Source of the DNA: Clostridia bacterium
Lineage (GTDB): Bacteria; Bacillota; Clostridia; Oscillospirales; Acutalibacteraceae
DNA length: 41,080 nt
Assembly (NCBI GenBank): GCA_017550105.1
Contig: JAFYLQ010000020.1
Location: 1-41,080 of the forward strand
Reading direction: 5' to 3'
A program made the position numbers and the translations under genes. Positions 18,179 to 26,136 of the stretch are shown in pieces. Numbering within the stretch: position 1 is the first letter of the stretch; every line of letters starts with the position of its first letter. Below the pieces are notes generated by a model. It did not search any database. It was not told the origin of the DNA and worked only from the letters and a program-made list of their open reading frames with translations.

Positions 18179-18847
18179 ATGAGTATTACAGATTTTGAAG
18201 CAATTATCGGTTATGAATTCAATAACAAGGATTTGCTCAAAACAGCACTTACACATTCTTCCTACGCTAATGAGAATAAAATGCCCCACGACAATGAACG
18301 TCTTGAGTTTCTGGGTGACTCCGTATTGGGCTTTGTTACTGCGGAGTATCTGTTCTCTGAGTTCAAGGGTCGTCCCGAGGGTGAGCTTACAAAGCTCAGA
18401 GCGGCGGTTGTGTGTGAAAAATCCCTTTTTAAATTTGCCGAAAAGATTAACCTTGGTGAGTATATCTTTATGGGCAGGGGCGAGGAGCATTCAGGCGGCA
18501 GAAACCGTCCCTCCATTGTGTCCGACGCCTTTGAAGCAGTAATAGCGGCTATGTACCTTGACGGCGGTATTGAGGTTGTAAGACCGTATATTCTTGGCTT
18601 TATTAAGGATGCAGTTAAGCGTGAAGCCAACTTCAAGGATAATAAATCCCTTCTGCAGGAAGAAATACAGAAAATCAAAGGTAACACAATTGTCTATGAA
18701 GAGGTGGGCGAAAGCGGTCCCGACCACGAAAAGGTTTTCTCATTCGTTGTTAAAATCAACGGTGAGGTTATAGGCAAGGGTGAGGGTAAAAGCAAAAAAG
18801 AAGCAGAACAGGCAGCAGCAGGGGACGCTCTTTTAAAAATCAAGTGA
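18179..18847 (+). CDS. rnc: Ribonuclease III
   Basis: RNase III cuts double-stranded RNA, for example in rRNA precursor processing. This 222-residue protein has the catalytic signature NERLEFLGDSVLGF near residue 40 and a C-terminal dsRNA-binding domain with KGEGKSKKEAEQAAAGDAL. AAGAGG lies upstream of the ATG. It follows trmFO by 24 bases rather than the more usual acpP or plsX-fabD genes, and abuts a radical SAM gene and smc. The rnc-smc-ftsY linkage is common in Firmicutes. Confidence 0.98.
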   Translation: MSITDFEAIIGYEFNNKDLLKTALTHSSYANENKMPHDNERLEFLGDSVLGFVTAEYLFSEFKGRPEGELTKLRAAVVCEKSLFKFAEKINLGEYIFMGRGEEHSGGRNRPSIVSDAFEAVIAAMYLDGGIEVVRPYILGFIKDAVKREANFKDNKSLLQEEIQKIKGNTIVYEEVGESGPDHEKVFSFVVKINGEVIGKGEGKSKKEAEQAAAGDALLKIK

Positions 18848-19848
18848 TGAAGCACGCTAACATTTCTTTGTTTGTGCCCCATATGGGTTGTCCTCATCAG
18901 TGCTCATTCTGCAATCAGAAAACAATATCGGGGTCTGTTAAGGCACTCACGCCCGAGGACGTAACTGAAACTCTTCAAAAAGCGATTCAGGATAATAACG
19001 AGCCCCTTAACACGGAGGTGGCGTTTTTCGGCGGTAGCTTTACGGCTATCCCGAGGGATTATATGATATCACTTCTTGAAGCGAGCAAGCCCTTTATTGA
19101 AAAAGGCTTTTTCAACGGTGTACGTATTTCCACAAGACCCGATGCCATTGATGATGAGATTCTTGATATTTTAAAGCAATATCACGTAAAATCCATTGAA
19201 TTGGGTGCACAAAGCACCGACGAAGAGGTGTTGACCCTTAACAAAAGGGGGCACACCCGTGAGGATATTATAAAAGCCTCGAGCCTTATAAAATCCAAGG
19301 GCTTTTCATTGGGACTTCAGATGATGACGGGGCTTTTGGGCGACACGGATGAAAAAACCTTAAAAACAGGTGAGGATATAATTTCACTGAAGCCCGACAC
19401 CGTGCGCATTTATCCCACGGTAGTCCTTGAGGGCACGGAGCTTTCCGAAAAGTATAAAAAAGGCGAGTTTGTTCCACAGACTCTTGAGAATGCAGTTTAT
19501 CTCTGCAGTAAGCTTTTAAGAAGGTTTCACGATAACAACATAAGGGTCATTCGTCTGGGGCTTCACTCGGGTGGTAACGTGGAGGATGGCTTTGTAGCAG
19601 GCGTATATCATCCTGCCTTCGGTGAGCTTTGTGAATCGGCAGTTTATCTTGATATTCTTAAAGAAAAGCTGAAAGGCTATGCGGATGAAAAGGATTTAAT
19701 CGTCCTTGTAAAGCCATCCGAAATATCCAAAATGACAGGACATAAGGGTTGTAATAAGCAACAACTTTTAAATGAAGGTTATAGCATCACCGTCAAGGGT
19801 GATGATGGTCTAAGTAAGTACGAATTAAAACTGAAAGGTCGAAAATAA
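18847..19848 (+). CDS. Radical SAM protein, Elp3-like
   Basis: A 333-residue radical SAM protein. The iron-sulfur cluster motif is C-x3-C-x2-C in MGCPHQCSFCNQ at residues about 13-24, followed by the GGSFTAI region, RISTRPDAI, and GAQSTDEEVL, which resemble Elp3/COG1243-type enzymes. The acetyltransferase domain of full Elp3 is absent, so tRNA wobble modification should not be assumed; the substrate is unknown. GTG 18844 is an alternative start, but ATG 18847 shares a base with the rnc stop (TGATG), a typical coupling. It is directly followed by smc with no gap, a placement I recall as frequent in Clostridia. Confidence 0.85.
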   Translation: MKHANISLFVPHMGCPHQCSFCNQKTISGSVKALTPEDVTETLQKAIQDNNEPLNTEVAFFGGSFTAIPRDYMISLLEASKPFIEKGFFNGVRISTRPDAIDDEILDILKQYHVKSIELGAQSTDEEVLTLNKRGHTREDIIKASSLIKSKGFSLGLQMMTGLLGDTDEKTLKTGEDIISLKPDTVRIYPTVVLEGTELSEKYKKGEFVPQTLENAVYLCSKLLRRFHDNNIRVIRLGLHSGGNVEDGFVAGVYHPAFGELCESAVYLDILKEKLKGYADEKDLIVLVKPSEISKMTGHKGCNKQQLLNEGYSITVKGDDGLSKYELKLKGRK

Positions 19849-22800
19849 ATGTATCTTAAAGCCATTGAAATGCAAGGTTTCAAATCCTTTCCGGACAAGA
19901 CGGTTCTTGATTTCGGCAAAGGCATAACGGCAGTTGTCGGTCCTAACGGTAGCGGTAAGAGTAACCTTTCCGATGCTATGCGTTGGGTATTGGGCGAACA
20001 GTCAACCAAAAATCTTCGAGGCTCCAAAATGGAGGACGTTATTTTCAGCGGTACCGATTCACGACGAGCGGTAGGCTTCGCAGAGGTAACGCTTAAACTG
20101 GATAACTCTGATATGGCGCTCAACAATCCTCAGAAAACGGTAACGGTTACAAGACGTTATTACCGTTCGGGTGAGAGTGAATATAAAATAAACGGCGAAA
20201 CCGCAAGACTCAGGGATATCCACGAGTTATTTATGGATACGGGTCTTGGTCGTGACGGTTATTCAATGATTAGTCAGGGTAAGGTCGAAACCCTTATTTC
20301 AGGCAAATCCGATGACCGCCGTGATATGCTTGAGGAAGCAGCAGGTATCTCGCACTACAGATACCGTCGTGCGGATGCTATGCGCCGTCTTAATCAGGCG
20401 GAGGAAAACCTTTTAAGACTCAGGGACATTCTCACAGAGCTTGAATCCCGTGTAGGCCCCTTGAAGGTGCAGAGTGAGAAGGCTCAGAAATTCCTTGAGT
20501 ATGCAGGTGAAAAGAAAAATCTTGAAATCGGACTTTGGCTCTACACCATTGAGAAAACCAAGAACGATTTACGTGAATATGAAAAGAAAATAACAATAAC
20601 CGAAGCACAGTACAACGAGGTGTGCAAGGTTCTTGACGAAATAACCGAAAAAATTGACTCTGCAATTGCAGATTCACAAAAAATTACCGTTTCGGTTGAC
20701 GAAATAAGACGTGCTTCAACCCAGCTTGAGGAACAGGCGGCATTGCTTGAAAGTCAGGTTGCGGTTCAGGAAAATACCATTGAGCACAACAACGAAACCA
20801 TTGAACGTATTGAACGTGAAAAAACGGAAGAAAACGATACGGATACTGAAATTGCTCAGCAGATGGAACAGGCAGAAAAAACAATTTCGGAGCTTACTGA
20901 GTTAATAAATACAAAGCGTCAGGAGTTGGAGGATTTCTCTAAGGAGCTTGACAGTTTGAGTGATGAAAACAGTAAGTCTGCTCAGCGTAGCGTTGAACTT
21001 TCCGAAAAGGTTTCAAGCCTTTCGTTGCAGATTGCGGATAACCGAGTTGTGGTATCTACCGCCGCTTCATCCGTTGAGGAAATCGAGAACCGCATTAAGG
21101 TAATCGAGGATGCCGAAAAAAATCAGCAGCCCATTATTGACGCTCTTGAAAAAGAGAAAAATTCAGTTGTTGAGGAGCTTGGCAGAATTACGGAGCGTAG
21201 CACCGAGCTTAACAACTCCCTTTCAGGCATTCAACTTCTTGCTACAAAGCGTCTTGAAAAGCTTGAAAAATTAAAGGAAGAAGAAAATAATCTTCGCAAT
21301 GAAATCCAGATAAAGGAATCCCGCCTTAATATGCTTTCCGACCTCGAAAAGAATATGGAGGGTTATCAGGGTAGCGTTAAAGCGGTTATGCGCGAGGTTC
21401 GTCGCGGTGTGTTAAGAGGTGTTCATGCACCCGTGTCACAGATTATAAGCGTAAGCGACAAATACTCCTTAGCAATTGAAACCGCACTCGGTGCTCAGAT
21501 TCAGAATATTATTACCGATACTGAGAATGACGCCAAAAGAGCCATCAGCTTCCTTAAGGAAAGCCATGCAGGTCGAGCAACCTTCTTACCCCTTAATGCA
21601 ATTAAGGGCAAGGTGATGGACGAAAAGGGTCTTGATGATTGCTACGGCTACGTTAATATTGCCTCAAGGCTTGTTGAATGTGAAAGCAAATATGATGAAA
21701 TAATTAATTCACTTCTTGGTCGTACAGTTGTAGCAGAGGATTTAGATGCGGCAATTTCTATTGCTAAACAGTTTAACTATAAATTCAAAATTGTTACTCT
21801 TGACGGTCAAGTTGTAAATGCAGGCGGTTCAATGACCGGTGGTGCAAAGCTTCAGAATGCGGGTATCCTCAGTCGTGGTAACGAGGTTGAAAGACTTAAG
21901 ACTCAGTGCGATGAGCTTAAGAGTAAGCTTGAAATTTTACTTAAGGACGTTTCTTCACAGCAGGAAAATTGCTCGGCAGTAACTGCAGAGCTTGAGGGCT
22001 GTAAGGCAGAAATCACCGCATTGGGTGAGGACAAAATTCGTGTTGAGGGCTTACTTGCTCTTAAAGAGGGCAACCTTAAAAACCTTACGGATGCAAAAGA
22101 ACAGGCAAATGCCGAAAAAACACAACTTAAAGAGCGTATTGACGTTATTAACTCCAACGCTTCAGGTGCAGGTGAGAAGCTTTCTGAACTTCAAAAGGAA
22201 ATGGAAGCGGTTGAAAACGAACTCAGTGCACTTACGGGTGACCGTGAAAGTTTAAGAGAAAAACGTGAAAAGCTTACGGCTGACGCTGCGGATATTAACC
22301 TTGAAATTGCAACTGCACAAAAGGAAATTGAAGCAAAGCAGGAAGAAATCACAAGACTTCAGAGCAGAAGCACAAGTCATAAGGATAAGCTTTCACAGTT
22401 AAATGACGAAATTGAAGAAATAAGAAACAGAAACGAAGAAATAAGAAACCGAATTGCGGTTCTTAATGCCGAGGCTGCAGGACTCAGGGAGCAAAGCGCA
22501 CTTTCAAAAGGAAAAATTTCTGAAGAAATTGCAAAGCGTGAACAGTTTGAGCAGGAAACAGGCAAGCTTCGTATTCTTGAAAGAGAAAAAACCGAGGAGC
22601 GTGAAAAGCTCAGCGGTGAAAGAGCAAGACTTACCGAGCGTAGAGACACTATGCAGAAGGAGTTTGACGATATTTCAAACAAGCTCTTTGATGAATATGA
22701 GTTAACACGCCGTGAAGCCGAGGAGCTTAACATAGTTATTGAGGATGTCCCCGAGGCTAAAAAGCGTCTTAACGAGCTTAAGGGCAAAATTCGTGGTCTC

Positions 22801-23418
22801 GGTAACGTGAACGTTGCGGCTATTGAGGAATATAAGGAGGTTTCCGAGCGATACAGCTTTATGTTCACTCAGGTTAACGACGTTGAAAAATCCAAGGCCG
22901 AGCTTACTAAGCTTATTAACGAGCTTACAGGTAAAATGGGCGTTCAGTTCAAAGAACAGTTCGATAAAATCAATTTCAGCTTCGGTCAGACCTTCTCCGA
23001 GCTCTTTGGCGGCGGTAAGGCTTCCCTTGTGCTTACGGACGAAAATGACGTTCTTGAATGCGATATCGACATTAAGGTTCAGCCTCCGGGCAAGAACGTT
23101 CAGAATATTTCACTTCTTTCAGGTGGTGAAAAGGGTCTTTCAGCAATTGCACTTCTCTTTGCAATTCTTAAAATCAATCCTTGTCCCTTCTGTATTTTTG
23201 ACGAGGTTGAAGCGGCACTTGACGACGTTAACGTTGTGCGTTACGCTAACTACGTTCGTCGTATGACCGACAACACTCAGTTCATCCTCATTACACACCG
23301 TCGCGGTACTATGGAAGAAGCCGATATGCTCTACGGTGTAACAATGCAGGAGAAGGGCGTGTCAAAGCTTCTTGAGCTTAAGACAGCCGAAATGGCAAGT
23401 AAGTTTGATTTGACTTAA
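19849..23418 (+). CDS. smc: Chromosome segregation SMC ATPase
   Basis: SMC dimerises and, with ScpA and ScpB, organises and segregates the chromosome. This 1189-residue protein is full length. It has the N-terminal head with Walker A GPNGSGKS at residues 31-38, coiled-coil arms rich in Glu, Lys and Leu, and the hinge around 510-680 (GYQGSVKAVMREVRRGVL; GGSMTGG). The C-terminal head carries the ABC signature LSGGEKGL near residue 1090 and Walker B CIFDEVEAALDD near 1116. It starts immediately after the radical SAM stop codon, so it relies on coupling or on the upstream GAAAGG. scpA and scpB are not in the window. Confidence 0.99.
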   Translation: MYLKAIEMQGFKSFPDKTVLDFGKGITAVVGPNGSGKSNLSDAMRWVLGEQSTKNLRGSKMEDVIFSGTDSRRAVGFAEVTLKLDNSDMALNNPQKTVTVTRRYYRSGESEYKINGETARLRDIHELFMDTGLGRDGYSMISQGKVETLISGKSDDRRDMLEEAAGISHYRYRRADAMRRLNQAEENLLRLRDILTELESRVGPLKVQSEKAQKFLEYAGEKKNLEIGLWLYTIEKTKNDLREYEKKITITEAQYNEVCKVLDEITEKIDSAIADSQKITVSVDEIRRASTQLEEQAALLESQVAVQENTIEHNNETIERIEREKTEENDTDTEIAQQMEQAEKTISELTELINTKRQELEDFSKELDSLSDENSKSAQRSVELSEKVSSLSLQIADNRVVVSTAASSVEEIENRIKVIEDAEKNQQPIIDALEKEKNSVVEELGRITERSTELNNSLSGIQLLATKRLEKLEKLKEEENNLRNEIQIKESRLNMLSDLEKNMEGYQGSVKAVMREVRRGVLRGVHAPVSQIISVSDKYSLAIETALGAQIQNIITDTENDAKRAISFLKESHAGRATFLPLNAIKGKVMDEKGLDDCYGYVNIASRLVECESKYDEIINSLLGRTVVAEDLDAAISIAKQFNYKFKIVTLDGQVVNAGGSMTGGAKLQNAGILSRGNEVERLKTQCDELKSKLEILLKDVSSQQENCSAVTAELEGCKAEITALGEDKIRVEGLLALKEGNLKNLTDAKEQANAEKTQLKERIDVINSNASGAGEKLSELQKEMEAVENELSALTGDRESLREKREKLTADAADINLEIATAQKEIEAKQEEITRLQSRSTSHKDKLSQLNDEIEEIRNRNEEIRNRIAVLNAEAAGLREQSALSKGKISEEIAKREQFEQETGKLRILEREKTEEREKLSGERARLTERRDTMQKEFDDISNKLFDEYELTRREAEELNIVIEDVPEAKKRLNELKGKIRGLGNVNVAAIEEYKEVSERYSFMFTQVNDVEKSKAELTKLINELTGKMGVQFKEQFDKINFSFGQTFSELFGGGKASLVLTDENDVLECDIDIKVQPPGKNVQNISLLSGGEKGLSAIALLFAILKINPCPFCIFDEVEAALDDVNVVRYANYVRRMTDNTQFILITHRRGTMEEADMLYGVTMQEKGVSKLLELKTAEMASKFDLT

Positions 23419-23701
23419 TCTTGGGCGTCTGACTTGATTTATCCTGCTCGCAGTATCTTCATACAGCTTCGCATTATAAATCGTCGTCATACATCCCAAT
23501 CTTAAGCCAAATTGGTTGATATCAAAAAATGCAAAATGCAGAATGCAGAATGCAAAATTATCGGGGCAAGCCGATTTTAAAAACAGTATTTTTATTATCA
23601 CACAGCTAAGAGGTACGAGTGAAATTGAAGGAGCTTCATATATAATTTGGCGTAAGCCCCAAAATTCCTCATTCCTAATTCCTCATTTTTAAAGGTGTAT
23701 T
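23419..23701. repeat. Repeat-rich gap between smc and ftsY, dispersed repeat copy 2
   Basis: The gap holds four tandem 7-base AATGCA(A/G) units at 23528-23555, a GGGGCAAGCCGATT motif related to one near 6556, and at 23656-23687 a reverse-complement copy of 6581-6612 with one mismatch. The first 100 bases (23419-23520) match nothing I recognise and no ORF is supported. TATAAT at 23641-23646 has no good -35 box, so a promoter for ftsY is possible but weak. The ftsY ribosome site AAAGGTG follows the repeat directly. Confidence 0.7.
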
Positions 23702-24901
23702 ATGGGTATTTTTAAAAAAATTAACTTCGGATTAAGAAAAACAAGAAAAAACGTGTCGGGGGCAATTGATAACGTTCTCGATAGCTATACTTCAATTGAT
23801 CAGGAGCTTTTTGACGAGCTTGAAGAAGCCCTCGTTATGGGTGACGTAGGTGTTACCACCGCTTCTGAAATTACACTTCGTCTTAACGACGTGGTTCGCA
23901 AAAAGGGTATTAAAAATCCTGCGGACGTGAAGAGCGAAATCAAAGAAATCGTTGCCGAAATGCTTGAGGGTGGCGAGGATATGGGTCTTATTACCATTCC
24001 CTCGGTTATCCTTGTAATCGGCGTTAACGGTGTTGGTAAAACTACCACTATCGGTAAGCTTGCCGCACGTTATAAGGCAGAGGGCAAGAGTGTTATTCTT
24101 GCTGCTGCCGATACCTTCCGTGCCGCCGCTATTGACCAGCTTGACGTATGGGCTGAGCGTGCAGGTGTTGATATTATTAAGCACAAAGAGGGTGCGGACC
24201 CTGCGGCAGTTATTTTTGATACAATTTCTGCTGCCAAAGCCCGTGGCTCCGAGATTATTATCTGCGACACCGCAGGCAGACTTCATAATAAAAAGAATCT
24301 TATGGACGAGTTGGGTAAGATTTATCGTGTTATTGACCGTGAGCTTCCCTACTCCGACCGTGAGGTATTGCTTGTTCTTGACGCTACAACAGGTCAGAAT
24401 GCGGTTAATCAGGCTCGTGAATTTGCTAAAATTGCCGAGATTACAGGTATCATTCTTACAAAGCTTGACGGTACTGCCCGTGGCGGTGTTGTGCTTTCAA
24501 TTAAAAACGACCTTAAGGTGCCCGTTAAATTCATTGGTGTGGGCGAGGGTATAGATGATTTACAGCCCTTTAATCCCAAGGCTTTTGCAGAGGGCCTTTT
24601 TGATGATATTCCCGAGGATTATGTTGAGGATGAAATCGACCTTTCAAAAATCAAAGAGGATGTTGAGCCTTCTGCCGAGGAAAACGAGGTTGCCGAGGTA
24701 ATGAACGAAATCTTTGAGGCAATATCAGAAATTCATCAGGAGGAAGCAACTGAAGAAGCTTCTGTAGTTGAAGAGGCTCCCGAATCAGAGGAAGAAGTAA
24801 TTGAGGACGTTGCGGAAGAAATTCCCGAAACACCCGAAGCTTCAGATGAAAAAGAGGAGCCTAAGAAGAAAAAAGGCTTCTTCGGGAGGTTGTTTGGCTA
24901 A
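23702..24901 (+). CDS. ftsY: Signal recognition particle receptor FtsY with C-terminal acidic extension
   Basis: FtsY is the membrane-associated GTPase that receives SRP-ribosome complexes and passes them to the Sec translocon. The NG domain occupies residues about 1-300: N domain (FDELEEALVMGDVG), P-loop GVNGVGKTTT at 107-116, AADTFRAAAIDQL, DTAGR at 189-193, and TKLDGTARGG. Unusually, a roughly 100-residue Glu-rich segment follows the G domain instead of preceding it, and the protein ends in a basic, aromatic tail, KKKKGFFGRLFG. In known FtsY the acidic A region and membrane-targeting helix are N-terminal. Here the start MGIFKKINFGLRKTRKN is also membrane-helix-like, so both ends could bind lipid. 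rdgB overlaps the stop by one base. Confidence 0.97.
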   Translation: MGIFKKINFGLRKTRKNVSGAIDNVLDSYTSIDQELFDELEEALVMGDVGVTTASEITLRLNDVVRKKGIKNPADVKSEIKEIVAEMLEGGEDMGLITIPSVILVIGVNGVGKTTTIGKLAARYKAEGKSVILAAADTFRAAAIDQLDVWAERAGVDIIKHKEGADPAAVIFDTISAAKARGSEIIICDTAGRLHNKKNLMDELGKIYRVIDRELPYSDREVLLVLDATTGQNAVNQAREFAKIAEITGIILTKLDGTARGGVVLSIKNDLKVPVKFIGVGEGIDDLQPFNPKAFAEGLFDDIPEDYVEDEIDLSKIKEDVEPSAEENEVAEVMNEIFEAISEIHQEEATEEASVVEEAPESEEEVIEDVAEEIPETPEASDEKEEPKKKKGFFGRLFG

Positions 24902-25503
24902 TGAACAAGGAATTTTTAATTGCAACCCACAATATGAAAAAGCGGGATGAATTGTATCGCATACTTTCACCCCTTGGCATTGACGTTAAAACTGCCGACC
25001 AGCTTGGCATTGAAATTACCGACGTTGATGAAACAGGCGAAACCTTTTACGAAAATGCCCTTCTTAAGGCTCAGAGTGGCTGTAATGAAAGCGGTATGCC
25101 CTGCGTTGCAGACGACTCAGGTCTTGCGGTGGATTATCTTGTAGGTGCTCCCGGTGTGTATTCGGCACGTTTTGCAGGTGAGCACGGCAATGATGCAAAA
25201 AACAATCAGAAGCTTTTAAAGCTTCTTACTGACGTTGAGGTTCCCGAAAGAACCGCACGTTTCGTTTCTGTTGTTTGTTGTGTTTTCCCAAATGGCGATA
25301 TTGTAACTGCCCGTGGTGAATGCAAGGGCTACATCGGTTTTGAGGAAAGGGGCAACGGCGGTTTCGGTTACGACCCCTTGTTTATGGTGGGGGATAAGAG
25401 CTTTGCAGAGCTCACACCCGACGAAAAGGACGCTTTAAGCCATCGCGGTAACGCCTTAAGACTTCTTTCTGAAAAGCTTAAGGATTATTTTTCCGAACAG
25501 TAA
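24901..25503 (+). CDS. rdgB: XTP/dITP diphosphatase, RdgB/HAM1 family
   Basis: This enzyme hydrolyses non-canonical purine nucleotides (dITP, XTP) to monophosphates and keeps deaminated bases out of DNA and RNA. The 200-residue length is standard. It starts NKEFLIATHNMKKRDEL and has the catalytic and substrate-pocket motifs GETFYENALLKAQ, ADDSGLAVDYLVGAPGVYSA, GFGYDPLF and SHRGNAL. Its ATG shares a base with the ftsY stop (TAATG), so it is translationally coupled. Its last 26 bases overlap the 3' end of the convergent lipoprotein gene. Confidence 0.97.
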   Translation: MNKEFLIATHNMKKRDELYRILSPLGIDVKTADQLGIEITDVDETGETFYENALLKAQSGCNESGMPCVADDSGLAVDYLVGAPGVYSARFAGEHGNDAKNNQKLLKLLTDVEVPERTARFVSVVCCVFPNGDIVTARGECKGYIGFEERGNGGFGYDPLFMVGDKSFAELTPDEKDALSHRGNALRLLSEKLKDYFSEQ

Positions 25504-25975
25504 TAACGGTCCCTATTTCGGTGACATCCAACAGTAGTTGGGTGTCATCTTTTTTTATTTCAACAGTCTCGTTGCTCTCTGCTTTTAATAATTCGGAAAG
25601 GGAGCTTTGGGAAAATAACGCTTTTTCTGTTTCTTCGTTATCTATGAAAGCGCTTATGCAATTGCTTATAAACCTTATTTCTTCACTTTCTTCGACAGGC
25701 TTCTCCCAAAAAACGATATTCATTTCGGTTAAAATATTTTCATCGTTTATTTTGAATTGTAATAAAATTTCTTTTTCACCGAATTTATAAAAATGTGATA
25801 ACGTAGAGCTTTTTTGGTCAAGAATATAACCGTTTTCATTAAGCGAGTACGTATCGGATAAACGGTTCATTCGTTGGGTGAATCCATAAAGGGTATCGCC
25901 GTGGGTCTGTGCCTTGCAGGATGAAAACAATAAAACTGTCAGCAACAAGCATATTAATAGAGTTGTTTTCTTCAT
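25478..25975 (-). CDS. Predicted lipoprotein of unknown function
   Basis: A 165-residue protein with a lipoprotein signal peptide: Lys-Lys, a leucine-rich core and the lipobox LFSSC with Cys20. It should be lipid-anchored on the outer face of the membrane. The remaining 145 residues match no family I know; they alternate charged and hydrophobic stretches consistent with a small alpha/beta domain. A strong AGGAGG ribosome site is 7 bases before the ATG. The gene is transcribed toward rdgB and overlaps its end by 26 bases, leaving no room for a terminator between them. It diverges from the large surface protein gene at 26137. Confidence 0.85.
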   Translation of the reverse strand: MKKTTLLICLLLTVLLFSSCKAQTHGDTLYGFTQRMNRLSDTYSLNENGYILDQKSSTLSHFYKFGEKEILLQFKINDENILTEMNIVFWEKPVEESEEIRFISNCISAFIDNEETEKALFSQSSLSELLKAESNETVEIKKDDTQLLLDVTEIGTVITVRKNNP

Positions 25976-26006
25976 TCGAGTACCTCCTAAGGAAACAAAA
26001 TTAAAT

Positions 26007-26012
26007 ATTTTA
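26007..26012 (-). promoter_or_regulatory. Possible -10 box for the lipoprotein gene
   Basis: The minus strand reads TGT-TAAAAT, an extended -10, but the -35 position (ATAGTT) is poor. The region is very AT-rich, so chance matches are likely. Confidence 0.35.
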
Positions 26013-26020
26013 ACATTTTT

Positions 26021-26064
26021 TTAACATTTAACTATGTACAACTGATATAATTATAGTGTATAAT
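26021..26064 (+). promoter_or_regulatory. Promoter region of the surface protein-ABC transporter genes
   Basis: TGA-TATAAT at 26043-26051 is an extended -10; the best -35, TTAACA at 26021-26026, is 19 bases away. A second TATAAT lies at 26059-26064. AGTGTA occurs at 26055, 26068 and 26088, so a repeated operator-like site overlaps or follows the promoter. Confidence 0.5.
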
Positions 26065-26136
26065 TACAGTGTAAAATTATAAGTATAAGTGTATCTATAT
26101 ATATGCACTACATAAATAAAAATTGAGTTGGTAAAT

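Noticed and set aside
22377-22868. A minus-strand ORF of 163 codons inside smc
   Set aside because: It is antisense to the coiled-coil code of smc, Ser/Leu-rich with no motif; a codon-bias shadow.
23419-23701. An ORF on the minus strand (23362-23601) in the smc-ftsY gap
   Set aside because: It spans the smc end and tandem repeats, with no ribosome site or recognisable protein.
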